Of a DNA stretch of 28,289 bases, positions 1-10,075 are shown one piece after another. Each line of letters begins with the position of its first letter. The stretch's first letter is position 1. Origin of the DNA: Pelagophyceae sp. CCMP2097 (taxonomy: Eukaryota; Sar; Pelagophyceae); the NCBI GenBank assembly GCA_026770575.1, contig MU657198.1, positions 332,785-361,073 on the forward strand. Direction: 5' to 3'. The position numbers and the translations under genes are program-made. Below the pieces are notes generated by a model that did not search any database, was not told the origin of the DNA, and saw only the letters and a list, made by a program, of their open reading frames with translations.

Positions 1-66
1 CTAAATCGGCCGAGTTGCTGTTTTTTTTCTTCCCAAAGGTGGAACCTCACGGATGGACCCGGCGAC

Positions 67-115
67 GGACAGACAAACAAACAGACAGACAAACGGACAA
101 ACGGACAGACAGACA
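67..115. repeat. GACA/GACAAA simple repeat
   Basis: Short interrupted microsatellite built of GACA and AAAC/GGAC tetranucleotides. No coding potential is seen in it or around it. Confidence 0.8.
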
Positions 116-143
116 TAATTGCCCCAAGTAATCCTTCAATCAA

Positions 144-206
144 AGGACCCGAAGGGCCCTTGCCGTAAACTGACGTTGAATAAACGGCAAGGACCCTTCG
201 GGTCCT
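144..206. repeat. Inverted repeat, 23-bp arms
   Basis: Arms at 144-166 and 184-206 are reverse complements with one mismatch (GGGCCC against GGACCC) around a 17-bp loop. The core is AGGACCCGAAGG. It could be a cruciform, an RNA hairpin or the remnant of a small foldback element. No gene adjoins it. Confidence 0.8.
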
Positions 207-243
207 GAAAAATTATCAAATTTTGACAGTTTAATGAATTAAG

Positions 244-289
244 ACGCCACTTAGCGCATTCGACGCGCGCTGAAGCGGCGAGTCCGAAT
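244..289 (+). repeat. 46-bp direct repeat, copy 1
   Basis: The block CGCCACTTAGCGCATTCGAC and what follows recurs at 718-763 with only about three differences. The 428 bp between the copies is moderately AT-rich with no convincing gene. Confidence 0.8.
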
Positions 290-717
290 ACCTAATTTGA
301 CGCGTGAGTCGTCAATAATTTGCCCTTTTAGGCGATAACTGACCTTTCGAGCTTTTAAAAGAGGAGGCAAACTCATCTTCAATTATTTAAAAAAGGACGC
401 GGCCGTGTGTGGGTTGAAATCTCTCAAACCAAAAAAAAAAGCGCGTTGGGACCGCGCCGCCGCAGCGAGGCCGATTTCATCATTCTTGGAGCAGAACACG
501 AACGTTGATTTTTCAGCGATTACGGTTACATCGAAGAAGATTTAGCATACAATGATGTCATGAATTTGGATGTTTTGTGTTTCTTCATTAAAACGAGCGT
601 TTCGGGACCGCGCGGGCGCGGAGATGCCGATTGTGTTATTCCGGACTCGTTTAGACATCATTCGAAAAACGATCCAATTATTCAAAATATCAAAAATTGG
701 CCGTTTTAGGATTGAAA

Positions 718-763
718 GCGCCACTTAGCGCATTCGACGCGCGTCGAAGCGGCGAGTCCGAAT
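718..763 (+). repeat. 46-bp direct repeat, copy 2
   Basis: Second copy of the block at 244-289. Both are preceded by an ATT-AAG/GAAAG-like context, so the repeated unit may extend a few bases further upstream in degenerate form. Confidence 0.8.
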
Positions 764-1945
764 CTGCTACTGTTAGCGCGATTCGCGATAGTTGCATTTT
801 TCAGCGATAATCATCTTTTTGAACATTTGGAAAGGGTCAAACTCAACCGTTTATCTCGGCTCAGAAGGCGCTTTTCGACCATTTGACCGGCGAGGGGATC
901 CAAACCAGTTCCGGAATTTGCACCAGAACAGAATGCGATTTCGACGACTTTTATTTGGCGATTATTTTCGGCGACGTGCCCTGGTGCAAACACAAACTAC
1001 TTCTGCTCCCTTCGGGAGCCTGGAATATTATAAAAAGCCAATACGTGCCTCTAGAGAGCCAAGAAGATGGACCTATGCGCTGCCAACGCCATGCCACCGA
1101 CTTCTAGGGCGGTTGCGAGCGCAATCATCCCAAAAACGCCGTATAGGTCGCCCCAGCGTTCGTCATCAAATCTTCACAATATCTCAATAAGTACCCGAAA
1201 AGGAATTTATTTGTTACTCAAAGACTCAATAAGCCTATATTTTCGGCTTATTGCGAACAAAAACTCTGTCTCTTTGATTCACTGTGGTTTGAAGGACATG
1301 TATTGTAGCGGGATATATAAAACTTAAATAGTATTATACCGTTTTTTGCCGTATAAAACCCTTTAAGACCTAGCCCCCGAAATGGAAAAAAAATCTCTTA
1401 AACCCTTCAAAAATTTATTCGCGTCCTGATGTACGTGTTCTGTGTGACGGCTGCGTCGTTGGGGAGAAGATGCACGCAAAACGCGCTCCAACTTTAACAA
1501 AAACATGTGTTTTAGGTCCGGCACGCCCCCGTACTTGAGTTAGTTGCGGACGGCGCCTGCCGGACGACCACCAGAGCCACTCATCCCACTGGCCACTGAG
1601 GCAGGATGGCCTGCCTTTCAAAAAACAGACCATCGCCTATTTAGGCGAGTTTTTTTTGGAAATGGTAGATTTTTACGTCGCAACTGCTGCAGGGTACAGG
1701 AGAACGAGCTTGGAGGTCGTAGGCACCCTGTAAGCTCCGTTTTTTTATATTTACCGTATAAAACCCCATAAAACCCCATTAAAACCCATTAAAACCTTTT
1801 AATCCCACTCCCCTGGAGTAAAAAACCTATTTTCCGATACGATAAGAGCATGGGACTTGCTCGCCAAAAAAACGGGCCCTCGCCAAAGCCTTTTTCCGGC
1901 CCTCGACGCGACGTCGGCGCCTTTCCGCGTCTCTCCGCCGCAAAA
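764..1945. other. Spacer upstream of the MIC19-like gene
   Basis: About 1.2 kb of mixed composition. Short open frames occur on both strands, but none has a recognisable domain, splice-bounded structure or consistent composition. The TTTTCAGCGAT motif at about 797 also occurs at about 510. From about 1740 to 1800 there is a run of AAAACCC(C/A)ATT units just upstream of the gene. No clear TATA box was found. Confidence 0.5.
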
Positions 1946-4765
1946 ATGGGTGGCCGCCTCGGCCGAAGCGCCGACGCCACGGAATCGGAAATGGCCGTAG
2001 AGAAGCTTAAGGCGCGTCCAAGAAGCCGAACCAGACCAGACCCGCCAGAGCCTTTGTTGGTGCGCCTCACGCCGCAATCAGGCTCCTCCGTTTGCGGTTA
2101 CGGTGGATTCGGCGCTGGCGGACGCGCTGACGTCGCGGGCGGCGGATCGGGCCGTCGACGAATTGCTGGAAAAGCAAAAGGACGCGCTTAAAGGCGTATC
2201 CGACGCGGAGATGAGCGTAAGCCGCTTTTGCGCCCTTTGCGCCCTTTGCGCCCGCGCCTCGAGGCGCTGCGCAGGCGGCGGCGGCGAAATGGGCGGAGGA
2301 GAAGAGGGTTCTGTTGGTGAGTTGCGCAGCAGTACTGTTGCGCGGGACGTTTACCATCCCGTTTGCGTTCTTGCCATGCCCACGGGCGCACGGGCGCGAG
2401 AATTGCGCGAGACCATTCTTGCAAAGGGGGATTGAGGAGCCCGGAAGGGCAGGGCCCCCGCAAGAAGAAAGGCCCTCTTTACAAGCCCCTCTTGAAGGTC
2501 CCTCTCGACGGCCCAAATGGGCCCCTCTAGACGCCCCTCTGGGCGGTCTCTGTGGACGGTCACCTCGGCGATCTCTATGGACCTTTGCACGGTCCATTTG
2601 CACGGACCCTTTTACGGGCTCGTATACGGATGGTCCCGAGACGTTTGGTCTTGATATGGGCCCCGTAGACGTACCATCCCGAAAGACGGCCTCTAATACG
2701 GTCCCTATTACGGTCTTTAGACGGTTGTACGGTTCTTCGAAAGTGCCCGAGACGGACCCTGTTACGGGCCCTTCTACGGACCCTATTACGGTCCCGAAGA
2801 CGGCCCCTCGTACGGGCCGAATCGAAGGTCCTGAAGACGGTCCCGAAGTACGGTCTCCTCGACGGTCTCCGATGCGGTCTCCGAGACGGTCCCTTTGAGA
2901 GTCCCCGAGACGGTCCCTTGGACGGTCTCCTCGACGGTCTCCTCGACAGTCTCCTCGACAATCCCCTTGACGTACTGTCTCGAAGACGGTCCAGATGGTC
3001 CTTGAGGCGGTCCCCTACGATCCCTTGGGACGATGCCGTACACGGTCCCTTCTACGCTCCTGTAGACGGACATCGGCGGTCGTCGACGCCGTCTTCTTTA
3101 TACGGGCCCTGGTACGGTCCCGAGCACGGTCCCTTGTGCGGGTTCTTTGATGGGTCCGTTCGACGGCCCCCTTTCCGGACCCTGTATACGAACGTCCCGG
3201 AGGCGGTTCTTTTTACGGTCCCTTTTACTGTCCTTTAGACGGTCCCTCATACGGTCTTCGAGACGGGCCCTTGTGCGGTTCCTTGGGCGGCCTCTTTGAC
3301 GGTCGGTTCCCTGGCAGTCCTGACCGATACGGTCCTTGAGACGCCCCCTCGCGCGGTCCCGTTCGACGGCCCCGTTCGACGGCCCCGACGACAGTCTCCG
3401 AGACTGGACCGTATACGACGACGGTCCCGTTCGACGGACCCGGGGACGGTCGGTTCCCGGACAGTCGCGATACGGTCCTCGTACTTTTCCTTCGATGGGC
3501 CCTCCGACGGTCTCGTTCGAGGGTCTCGTTCGACGGGCCCTTTTCGCTGGGTGCGGGCAGCAGTGTGACTGCACCGGGCGTTGCACGATGGCATGCATCC
3601 CACGTGGGCTCTTGCCGTCTGGGGTGCCGCGTGGTTCCATGGGGAGCTCGCTCGGGCCCGCGTCCTCGAAAGCCGAAAGGAAGGCGAAAGGCGAGGGCCG
3701 CTTGCGAAGCCTCTTTGAAAGGCCCTTCGCTGCCAAAATCGGTGCCTTGCAAGGCCGCCTTGGGGGCATCCTTGCCTCGCGCGCGTCTTGACCCGTCTTT
3801 CGCAAAGGGCCCTCTGTACGGCCCTCTCCGTGGCTTCTGACGCCCCGGTTCGCGGTCCGAGGCCGAGCATGCGCTCCCCTCGTACGCAAGGCCTCGTGCA
3901 AGGTCTTGGGTTGCACGGGGCCTCTCTCGCGGACCCCGAAGATGGTCGGTCCCTTGCGAGACGCCCTTTTTCCGGCAACCCGAAGAGGGACGGCCCCGAC
4001 AAAGCTGCGGGCCCCGAAGAGCCCTTTCGCACGGGCCGCCGGCGACCCCGCCTGCGGTCCCCTGCAAGGCCAAAAGCCCTTGAAAAGCTCCTCTCCCGGA
4101 AACGAAATGGCGGTGCCCCGTCTCGGTCGAGGCGGGGGCTCCAAGTCTCGACCAGGCCCGGAGGAGGCTCTTGGGGCACTCCTGGGTCGAGGCTCCTCGA
4201 AAAGGGCCCTCGAAAAAGCTCCTTGACCACTTTCCTCGCACGGGCCCTCGCACGGGCCCTATTACGGTCCCTTGCAAGCCCTATTTCACGGGCGAGGCCT
4301 CTCTGAAAGTCTCTCTTTGAAGGCCCCTCGGCAAGGTGCTTGCACGGTTCCTCGCACGGGGGGTACGGGGCCGCCAGTGCCGGCACGTAGATACGGGGCC
4401 GCGGGGTCGCTTGTCTCAGACACCTCTTTCGCCTTGTTCCGCCGTCTCATCCTTTCACGCTTCGCTCCTCAGGCGCTGCGCGCGGCGGAGCTGAAGAGCG
4501 CCGAGGCGTGCACGCTGGAGTCTGTTCAAGTGCGTCTTTGGAGATTTCGAGGCGCTGCGCACCACCGTCCGCGCAGGCGCAAGTCCAACAGCTCCAATCG
4601 AAGTTTGCCTTCGTCCGCCCGGCGCCCGTCCAGAGGTGCGACGCCGAGGAGCGCGCCGTGGTGGCCTGCCTCGCAGCCGCAGGCGGAGACGCCTTGAAGT
4701 GCGCCGAAATCGTCGGGCAGTACGAAAAATGCGCTCGCAACGCAGTTAACGACCTCGCCCTGTGA
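1946..4765 (+). CDS. MIC19/CHCHD3-like twin CX9C (CHCH) protein, five exons
   Basis: Likely MICOS-complex subunit of the mitochondrial inner membrane (cristae junctions). Model: exons 1946-1996, 2082-2216, 2275-2316, 4473-4529 and 4577-4765, all phase 0, giving 157 residues. Donors are GTAGAG, GTAAGC, GTGAGT and GTGCGT; every acceptor is CAG. The C-terminal exon has a perfect twin CX9C motif (Cys116/126 and Cys137/147), with the second helix reading ALKCAEIVGQYEKCARNA, closely resembling animal CHCHD3. Residues about 18-105 are charged and helix-prone. The start was chosen because the protein opens Met-Gly-Gly, as in N-myristoylated MIC19, and the ATG follows CAAAA. The family is usually over 200 residues, so this is short; a further exon could hide in the 2.2-kb third intron. 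The CX9C call is firm, MIC19 rather than another CHCH protein is probable, and the first intron is least certain. Confidence 0.8.
2470..4350. repeat. Degenerate 12-bp minisatellite filling an intron
   Basis: Consensus about ACGGTCCCTNNN (variants ACGGGCCCTCGC, ACGGTCTCCTCG). The 12-bp phase is clearest at 2700-3100, 3230-3550 and 4230-4300; from about 3590 to 4200 units are badly decayed into GGCCCTTCG-like runs. Read on the minus strand it gives tetrapeptide patterns such as ETVEETVE. The array lies wholly inside the third intron of the MIC19-like gene (2317-4472). Confidence 0.8.
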
Positions 4766-4814
4766 CCTCTCCCTCGAACAAGGCCTTTCCGGACAAACGC
4801 CCACGTAACAAAAA

Positions 4815-4850
4815 GGGGCCCCATAGGGGGTAAGCCCTCTGAAGGGCGCC
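4815..4850 (+). repeat. G-rich terminal-type repeat, forward
   Basis: GGGGCCCC followed by TAGGGGGTAAGC and CTGAAGGGCGCC. The same 36-37 bp occurs forward at 19125 and inverted at 10485-10520 and 20024-20060, so it behaves like the end of a mobile element. It starts 50 bp after the MIC19-like stop codon. Confidence 0.75.
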
Positions 4851-4860
4851 TACTCAAGGG

Positions 4861-5462
4861 GGCTTGCAGTTTTAGCGTAGTCAGCTGCCGAAGGCGGATT
4901 AGCCGCCGAAGTCTGCGTAGCAGCCGAAGGCGGATTAGCCGCCGAAGTCTGCGTAGCAGCCGAAGGCGGCTCAGCTGCAGATGGCGGCTGAGCCGCCGAA
5001 GGCGGCTCTACCGCCGAAGGCGGCGTAGCCGCCGAAGTATTACGTGAGGTTGCTTATAGTTTCCTCACCCCTCTGCAAGCGCCGATTCCTCTTGTGCCCA
5101 TCTCTTCGTATGTCTCATCCACCTTAAGGGCATTAATATCTTAGTAATAGGTGCCGTTTGAGCACCTACACGTTCGTCCGTTTCGCTCATGTGTTTGTTC
5201 TTTTGTGTTTACTTCCTTTCATTCGTCGCATCTTCATCGGGCAAGCGCACCCGATCATCGTGCTCTATGCCCACAAACATGGGCGAGTCTACAGGCCCGA
5301 AAACGCACGTTTTCGACGCTTCCCAGCGTTTTCTTTCCTACCCACTTCAAAAGCTGGTGCGTGTTCGTGCCGTCAAACACTTCCTACGCGGCGTCTCGGC
5401 GCGCCAAGTTGCGTCGCTACACCCACCACAGACCGTTCACCTCACTTTTTCATAGGCCACTG
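4861..5462 (+). repeat. Family B copy 1 (5' part, interrupted)
   Basis: Begins with GCCGCCGAAGGCGG-type 15/30-bp repeats (4875-5035), then a conserved block that in one frame reads REVAYSFLTPLQAPIPLVPIS (about 5040-5100), then about 350 bp shared with copies at 19170-19945 (minus), 24735-24965 and 26575-27290. After the PIS codons stands GTATGT, a possible splice donor. The copy stops at CATAGGCCACTG and resumes at 6180 beyond a nested insertion. Confidence 0.75.
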
Positions 5463-6179
5463 CAGTCCAAATTAGATCAGCCGTTTTTGGCGATTTTTTG
5501 GCGAACATCCTGCCAAAGACCTATCGACCGGAAAATATAGGAGACCTAGCTAGAGGGAGGTTTTTCGACGATGACATGGGGGGAAGCTTACGCGACGCGT
5601 GTCGTGGACGAGCAGGGCGCGGACGAGCAGAGTCAAACAAGGAGCCACAGAGACCGAACGGTTTCCAAGGGCAAAGGACGCCGCGCTCCGAGTAAGCGCA
5701 CCTAGGTGTACCGTGGAGATGACGAGCACGGTCCTACAGACGGGCGCGCCCTGCTTCCCCCGAGGACGGGCGCGCGGCGTCTCTCGAGCGTCTCTCAAGC
5801 TCCTTGTCTCCTCCCGAAAGTAAAAATTGTTCAGAGTGGGAATTCAAAAGATTTAAATCAGTCCCTATATTCACAACCGCTGTTTGAGCCCAGAGGCGGA
5901 GCCCAGAGGCGGAGCTGGTTGGGTAGAACGCCCAGCCGCGCGACGACCGAGAGCCGGAAACATGGGGGCGGCCCCCCATGTGACCGTCGTAAAACTTTCC
6001 TCGAGCTAGCCTCATACACTTTCCGGTCGATAGGGTTGATAGGACATCGCTAAAATACATTGCCCTTTTGATCGATAACTTGGACTTGATTGAAAAACAA
6101 TAAAAACCCAATAAATCTCACGAGAAAACCAGAACGGACCTAAAAAAATGTTAACGTCATTGGAGGCTGATTTGGACTG
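5463..6179. mobile_element. Nested insertion with CAGTCCAAAT ends and 4-bp target duplication
   Basis: The ends are CAGTCCAAAT...CAGCC at 5463 and the inverted GGCTG-ATTTGGACTG at 6165-6179. ACTG flanks both sides (5459-5462 and 6180-6183). The inverted family B copy near 19330-19350 shows the uninterrupted sequence (CATAGGCCACTGCTCTAGCG on the minus strand), which serves as an empty site. It is 717 bp long with no transposase, so non-autonomous. It carries a full family A block. Superfamily unassigned. Confidence 0.75.
5578..5962 (+). repeat. Family A copy 1
   Basis: About 385 bp that recurs almost completely inverted at 25722-26120, with partial copies at 21903-22062 and 23329-23398 and end fragments at 17793-17830 and 23895-23932. 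It starts GGGGGGAAGCTTACGCGACG, has a centre rich in CTCGAGCGTCTCTC and GATTTAAATCAGTC, and ends GACCGAGAGCCGGAAAC. A 74-residue frame (5599-5823) is kept open in the inverted copy, but identity between copies is too high to prove selection. Confidence 0.8.
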
Positions 6180-6262
6180 ACTGCTCTAGCGCGCTGCAAC
6201 AGCCTCCGAATGCTAAACTATCGCCGAAATCTGCCACTGAAAACCAGATAATCGCTTAAAAA
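6180..6262 (+). repeat. Family B copy 1 (3' part)
   Basis: Continues family B after the nested insertion: CTCTAGCGCGCTGCAAC and an ATCGCTTAAAA-type tail match the minus-strand copy at 19260-19345. The match on both sides of 5463-6179 shows the insertion came after the family B copy. Confidence 0.75.
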
Positions 6263-6281
6263 ATGGCCCTACTTTTCTGAG

Positions 6282-6517
6282 TCGTGGAGCGGTTCGAGCT
6301 CGCGTTCTCGCAGAACGGAGGCATGGTGCCGGCGCCGCTGAGGAAAACCAAGGCGGGGAAGTACCAGAAGATGAAGGCGGGATCCATCGAGTCGCGATTG
6401 GCCGAGCTGAAGACCGCCAAGCCCGGCGCGACGTTGGTGCCGGACGCGACCGCGCTCGCAGAATTCAGCCGCGAGCGCAGGTCGTCTCTCCGGGACTACA
6501 AGATGGTTCGGGCATGA
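6282..6517 (+). CDS. Orphan C-terminal exon, uncharacterised
   Basis: About 78 codons rich in Lys, Arg, Ala and Glu, ending at TGA (6515-6517). The frame is closed by TGA just upstream, so the segment would have to be a terminal exon entered through the acceptor TTTTCTGAG at 6275-6281. GC content jumps at 6282 and falls after the stop, as for other exons in this window. No domain was recognised; a helical middle (about SIESRLAELK) is visible. The donor exon was not found because a family B tail abuts directly upstream, so the 5' part may have been lost or displaced by repeat insertion. It could be a gene fragment. Confidence 0.35.
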
Positions 6518-7095
6518 AACTGCTGAATTTCTCGCGGAAATTTGAGAAGGTCTTTGCAGGTATAGTTGCTGGGGTCGTATGCGGGGCGCCGAGACGCCTC
6601 CAGCGCCGGAGGGTGAACTTTGGCACGTCTTATATAGGCCGAGAAAATTGATTTGGCGACTTAGGCGACGGCCGTTAACACCCAAGGGCACCCCCAATTT
6701 TTGTTCACCCGCCGCCGATGGGCGCGTAAGGCCGTTTGTAAGACGGCTACGTCGAGCAACCTCTGGAATACCTTGCCTAAATTCCGCGGGAAGGTTCTTA
6801 AAAAGCTCCAGTTGGCCCGTATTTTTAAAAAAAACGGGCGTTTCTTCTCTCTATTTGAGGAAAATATGGTGTGTGTTTATAGCTACGTATGTGTAAAATC
6901 GGCTGTAACTTTTGCAAGAGATGGTCAATCGTGAAAGTAGATGTCTCGCGGACTTTTCCTTGGGGTGCTTGCGCGGGCACCGGAAGCTCCAGTCGAAGGT
7001 CGCAATATTTTTGTCAAAAAACGGCGCAATGCAATATCAGTTTCATGCCCGAACCAGCTTGTAGATATAATCCTAAATCCTAATTTAAAAAACAG
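6518..7095. other. Spacer, no gene seen
   Basis: Mixed, fairly AT-rich sequence with short open frames on both strands and no recognisable domain. Confidence 0.5.
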
Positions 7096-7170
7096 CTCCG
7101 GCGCCTCCGGCGCCGGCGGCATACCACCCCGGCGCCTCCGGCGCCGCCGGCGCCGCCGGCCTCCGGAGCT
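7096..7170. repeat. GGCGCCTCC/GGCGCCGCC simple-sequence tract
   Basis: Two GGCGCCTCCGGCGCC palindromic units and several GCCGCCGGC triplet runs inside AT-rich surroundings. It is followed at 7210-7265 by two TATCGCT(A/G)AA motifs about 40 bp apart. Confidence 0.7.
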
Positions 7171-7289
7171 GGCGCTCCGTCTCCGGAGAGTTGGCAATTA
7201 TACTGGCCCAGTGAAAACCGAACTATCGCTAAAATGGCCAAAATTATCAGAAAATCCGTTTATCGCTGAATACCGGCGTCCTTGAGTAG

Positions 7290-9500
7290 GCGCCCTTCAG
7301 GGGCTCTGCGCGACTGACGGCCGCATGCCGTCGACGCGTGCCGCTCGCAGTCACCTGCGGCTGGCTCTCGCGGCGTGTTCTCTCAAAGTGGGGCTGCAAT
7401 TTTGGGGGCGTGACCGCAACGGTCGGCTGAGCCGCCGTCCGTTCAGCGCTCGCCTTCAGCTCGCTCTGCACAACCGCCCACGGCCGCCAGCTATTGGCCC
7501 GCGCCGCCCACGGCTCTTTGCAGCTCGCCCCCGCAGCTTGCTCTAGGAAAGAAGGGCTGCAGTTTGGGGCGCCGATCAGCGGAGCCGACCCGCGCTTCAT
7601 ACCCATCTGACGCTCGCGCAGCGCACCCAACAGCCGCAATCCGTCGGCGCGCGCCGCTCGCGGCTCTTTGCAGTTACCTTCCGCAGCTTGCTCTTGCAAA
7701 GGGTCTGCACAACCGACGGCTGTCGGAAGTGCGCCGCTCGCGGCTATCTGCAGCTCGCTCCTGTAACAGGTCCTCGCGCAGAGGCCGCAGTCTTGGGAGC
7801 GTAGTTGGGACGATTGGTGGGAACGCCGTGCGCTCACATTCTATAATCGCACTAGCACAGCTAACGGCAGCATCCGTCGGCGCTTGCAACACTCTGCAGC
7901 CCCCTCCGCAGCTTGCGCCCGTAAAGTGGCTGCAGTTCTAAAGGCGTGAGTGCGTCGATCGGCAGAGCCGCCGATTGCTTCACGCTTAGTAACTGTTCGC
8001 TATACACAACCGACGACCACCAGTCGTTCGCGCGCACCGTTCGTGGCTCTCTCTGCAGCTCATGAATTCTCGCGAGAGGGACACGTTCATCGGCGGAGCC
8101 GCCGGACGCTCCACGCGCCTACTCCCCTCTATCTGCACAACCACGGCCGTCTGCCGCCAACTCGCACCGCTCGCAGTTTCCCGCGCCTCGCCTCCGCTGC
8201 TTGCTCTCGCGTAGAGGATCTGCAGTTTTAGAGGCGCGATCGCGTCGACTGCTGAGCTGCCGTACGCCTCACGCTCATTATCAGCTTGCCTTCGTACAAC
8301 GGATGGCGGCAAGCCGTCGGCTCGTAGTGCTCGCAGCTCTTCGCAGCTCCCTCCCACAGCTCGTTCTTGCAAAGAGTGGCTGCAGCTTTGGGAGCGCGAT
8401 CGCTTCGATCGGCGGAGCCGGCGCACGCTCCGCGCTTGGTATCTGCTCGATCTGCATACCCGACGGTCGCCGCCCGTCGGAGCGTCCTCCTCTCAGTTCC
8501 CCGCTGCTCTCCCGCAATTTGCTCTCGCTACGAGGGGCTGTAGTCTTCGGGGCGTGACCGCGACGGTCGACAGAGCGGCCGTACGCCCCACGCTCCCGAA
8601 CGGCTCGCTCGGCACAGCCTACGGCCGGCAGATGTCAGCGCGCGCCGCTCGCAGTTCTCTGCAGTTCGCTCAGCTGTTTGCTCTCGATACGAGTGGCTCC
8701 AGTTTCGGGGGCGTCATCGCGTCGTTCGGCGGAGCCGTCGTACGCTTCGCGCTTTGTATTCGCTCGCACTATCTCAGCCAACGACCACCACGCCGCTCTG
8801 CTCTCTTGGCCCTGCTGATTGTGGTAGAAACCGGTAACTCGACTACGCGGTCTCTCCGTAGCTGCACGGTCGGCATGGTCATGGTCGCACCAACGACAAT
8901 TCGAAGCCACTGTTGGGGCATTCTCGCGACAACGGCGAAGCCGTCGTGCGTTCTCCGCTTACCATCAGCTCGCACTGATGTTAACACAACTGACGGCCGC
9001 CAGCCACCGGCGCACGCCGCTCTGCCACAGCTCGCTCTCGCAATGAGGGGGCTGCGGACACTCGATGACAGCGTGCTCGCGCGTGCAACGCATCTCGCTC
9101 GTCTCCTGCTCGCTCAATACCACCGACGGCCGGGGGGGGCGTCTGTGCACATCGCTTGCAGCCTTCTGTCGCCCGCTATCGCAGCGAACTCCCGCAATGT
9201 TGTGAGGCTGCGGGTTTGAGATGGCAGCGTGCTCGCGGCGACGATCGGCCCGGCCGATGCACGCTTCGCGCTTGACATCAGCACTGTTATGGGCGGCTAA
9301 CGTCCACTGCAATGGGCACACATCGCTTGCATCTTTCTGTAGCGCGCTCTCACTTTGAGGGGCTTCACACTTGAAACGGCGTCGCGACGCGGCAGTCGGC
9401 CCAGCCGCCGTCAATCATCGCTTAGCACAATCGACGACTGCCAGTCGTCGACGCGGGTCGCTCACCTCGCTCTCGCGTTGAGGGGTTACAAATTCTAGAA
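7290..9500. repeat. Diverged tandem array, period about 155-160 bp
   Basis: Roughly 13-14 units. Anchor AGCTYGCTCTYGCAA near 7535, 7688, 7910, 8200, 8361, 8515, 8676, 9030, 9185, 9340 and 9465; anchor GTGGCTGCAGTTTTGGGGGC near 7390, 7553, 7790, 7926, 8216, 8376, 8535, 8694, 9047, 9207 and 9358. Most spacings are 151-161 bp; a few are shortened, or doubled where a unit has decayed. Each unit also carries GATCGGCGGAGCCG and CGACGGCCGCCAG boxes. Open frames on both strands follow the composition and do not track the unit, so I treat this as satellite DNA. Confidence 0.75.
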
Positions 9501-9918
9501 GGCGGGGTCGCAAGCTCACCACTCGCCTTAACACGAGCGGCAGCCGTGACGACTTAATTCTTGGCGACTCAACCGCCGCACAACAACAGCCAACGCTTTC
9601 TACTGCCGGAATTCGATCCAAGGATGCTCCACTTAGAATGCCCTCGCGCGAGGGCACGCGATGAGGTTGACCTACGGGCTTCTGTGCGTCAGCCTGCGAC
9701 ACAGGCTGCGCTCCCTAGCGTTAGATTGAAACAAGCTAGCATCAGAGTGCTCTTCATTGCTAGCACTCCGCAGCTAAGCAGAGTTCCGCTGACCACCCGG
9801 TCTTGAGGACCGAGGAGGCTCGGTTGCCTTGCCCCCTCCCGCTCCCTTATTCTGCTCATGTCCGCTTACCTCGTCGTGCTCCTCGGCATGCGCGGGGTGG
9901 AGCACTTCGGCGTCGGCG

Positions 9919-10075
9919 CGCCACGGCCGACTCGAGCACATATCGGGCGTGGACAACGCGATTGCTGACCGCCTCTCGCACGGCGCCGTGAACGAGGCGA
10001 AGCGCCTGCTTCGCACGCGCGACTTCAGGCCGGTACTCGCGCAGCTGCCCGAGGACTCCCTAGGGGCGTGGGGAG
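9919..10075 (+). pseudogene. Retroelement RNase H C-terminal remnant
   Basis: The frame reads RHGRLEHISGVDNAIADRLS, matching the H(I/V)xGxxNxxADxLSR signature at the end of RNase H domains in LTR and DIRS-type retrotransposons. It continues with about 30 plausible residues, then degrades. Upstream residues that should form the rest of RNase H and the reverse transcriptase are not readable in any one frame, so this is an isolated fragment. The family within retroelements is not decidable. Confidence 0.6.

Noticed and set aside
67..115. Telomeric repeat at the window start
   Set aside because: GACA/GACAAA units are not a telomere-type repeat and the run is short and interrupted.
3098..4386. 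Long minus-strand ORFs (348-379 codons) between 3.1 and 4.4 kb
   Set aside because: All three frames are open at once over a 12-bp repeat array inside an intron of a plus-strand gene; composition explains the lack of stops.
4861..5035. CRISPR-like array from regular GCCGCCGAAGGCGG repeats
   Set aside because: Units are contiguous 15/30-bp simple repeats without unique spacers, in a eukaryotic context.
7325..9414. Many overlapping ORFs on both strands in the 7.3-9.5 kb region
   Set aside because: They follow the GC-rich satellite, shift frame from unit to unit and show no domain.
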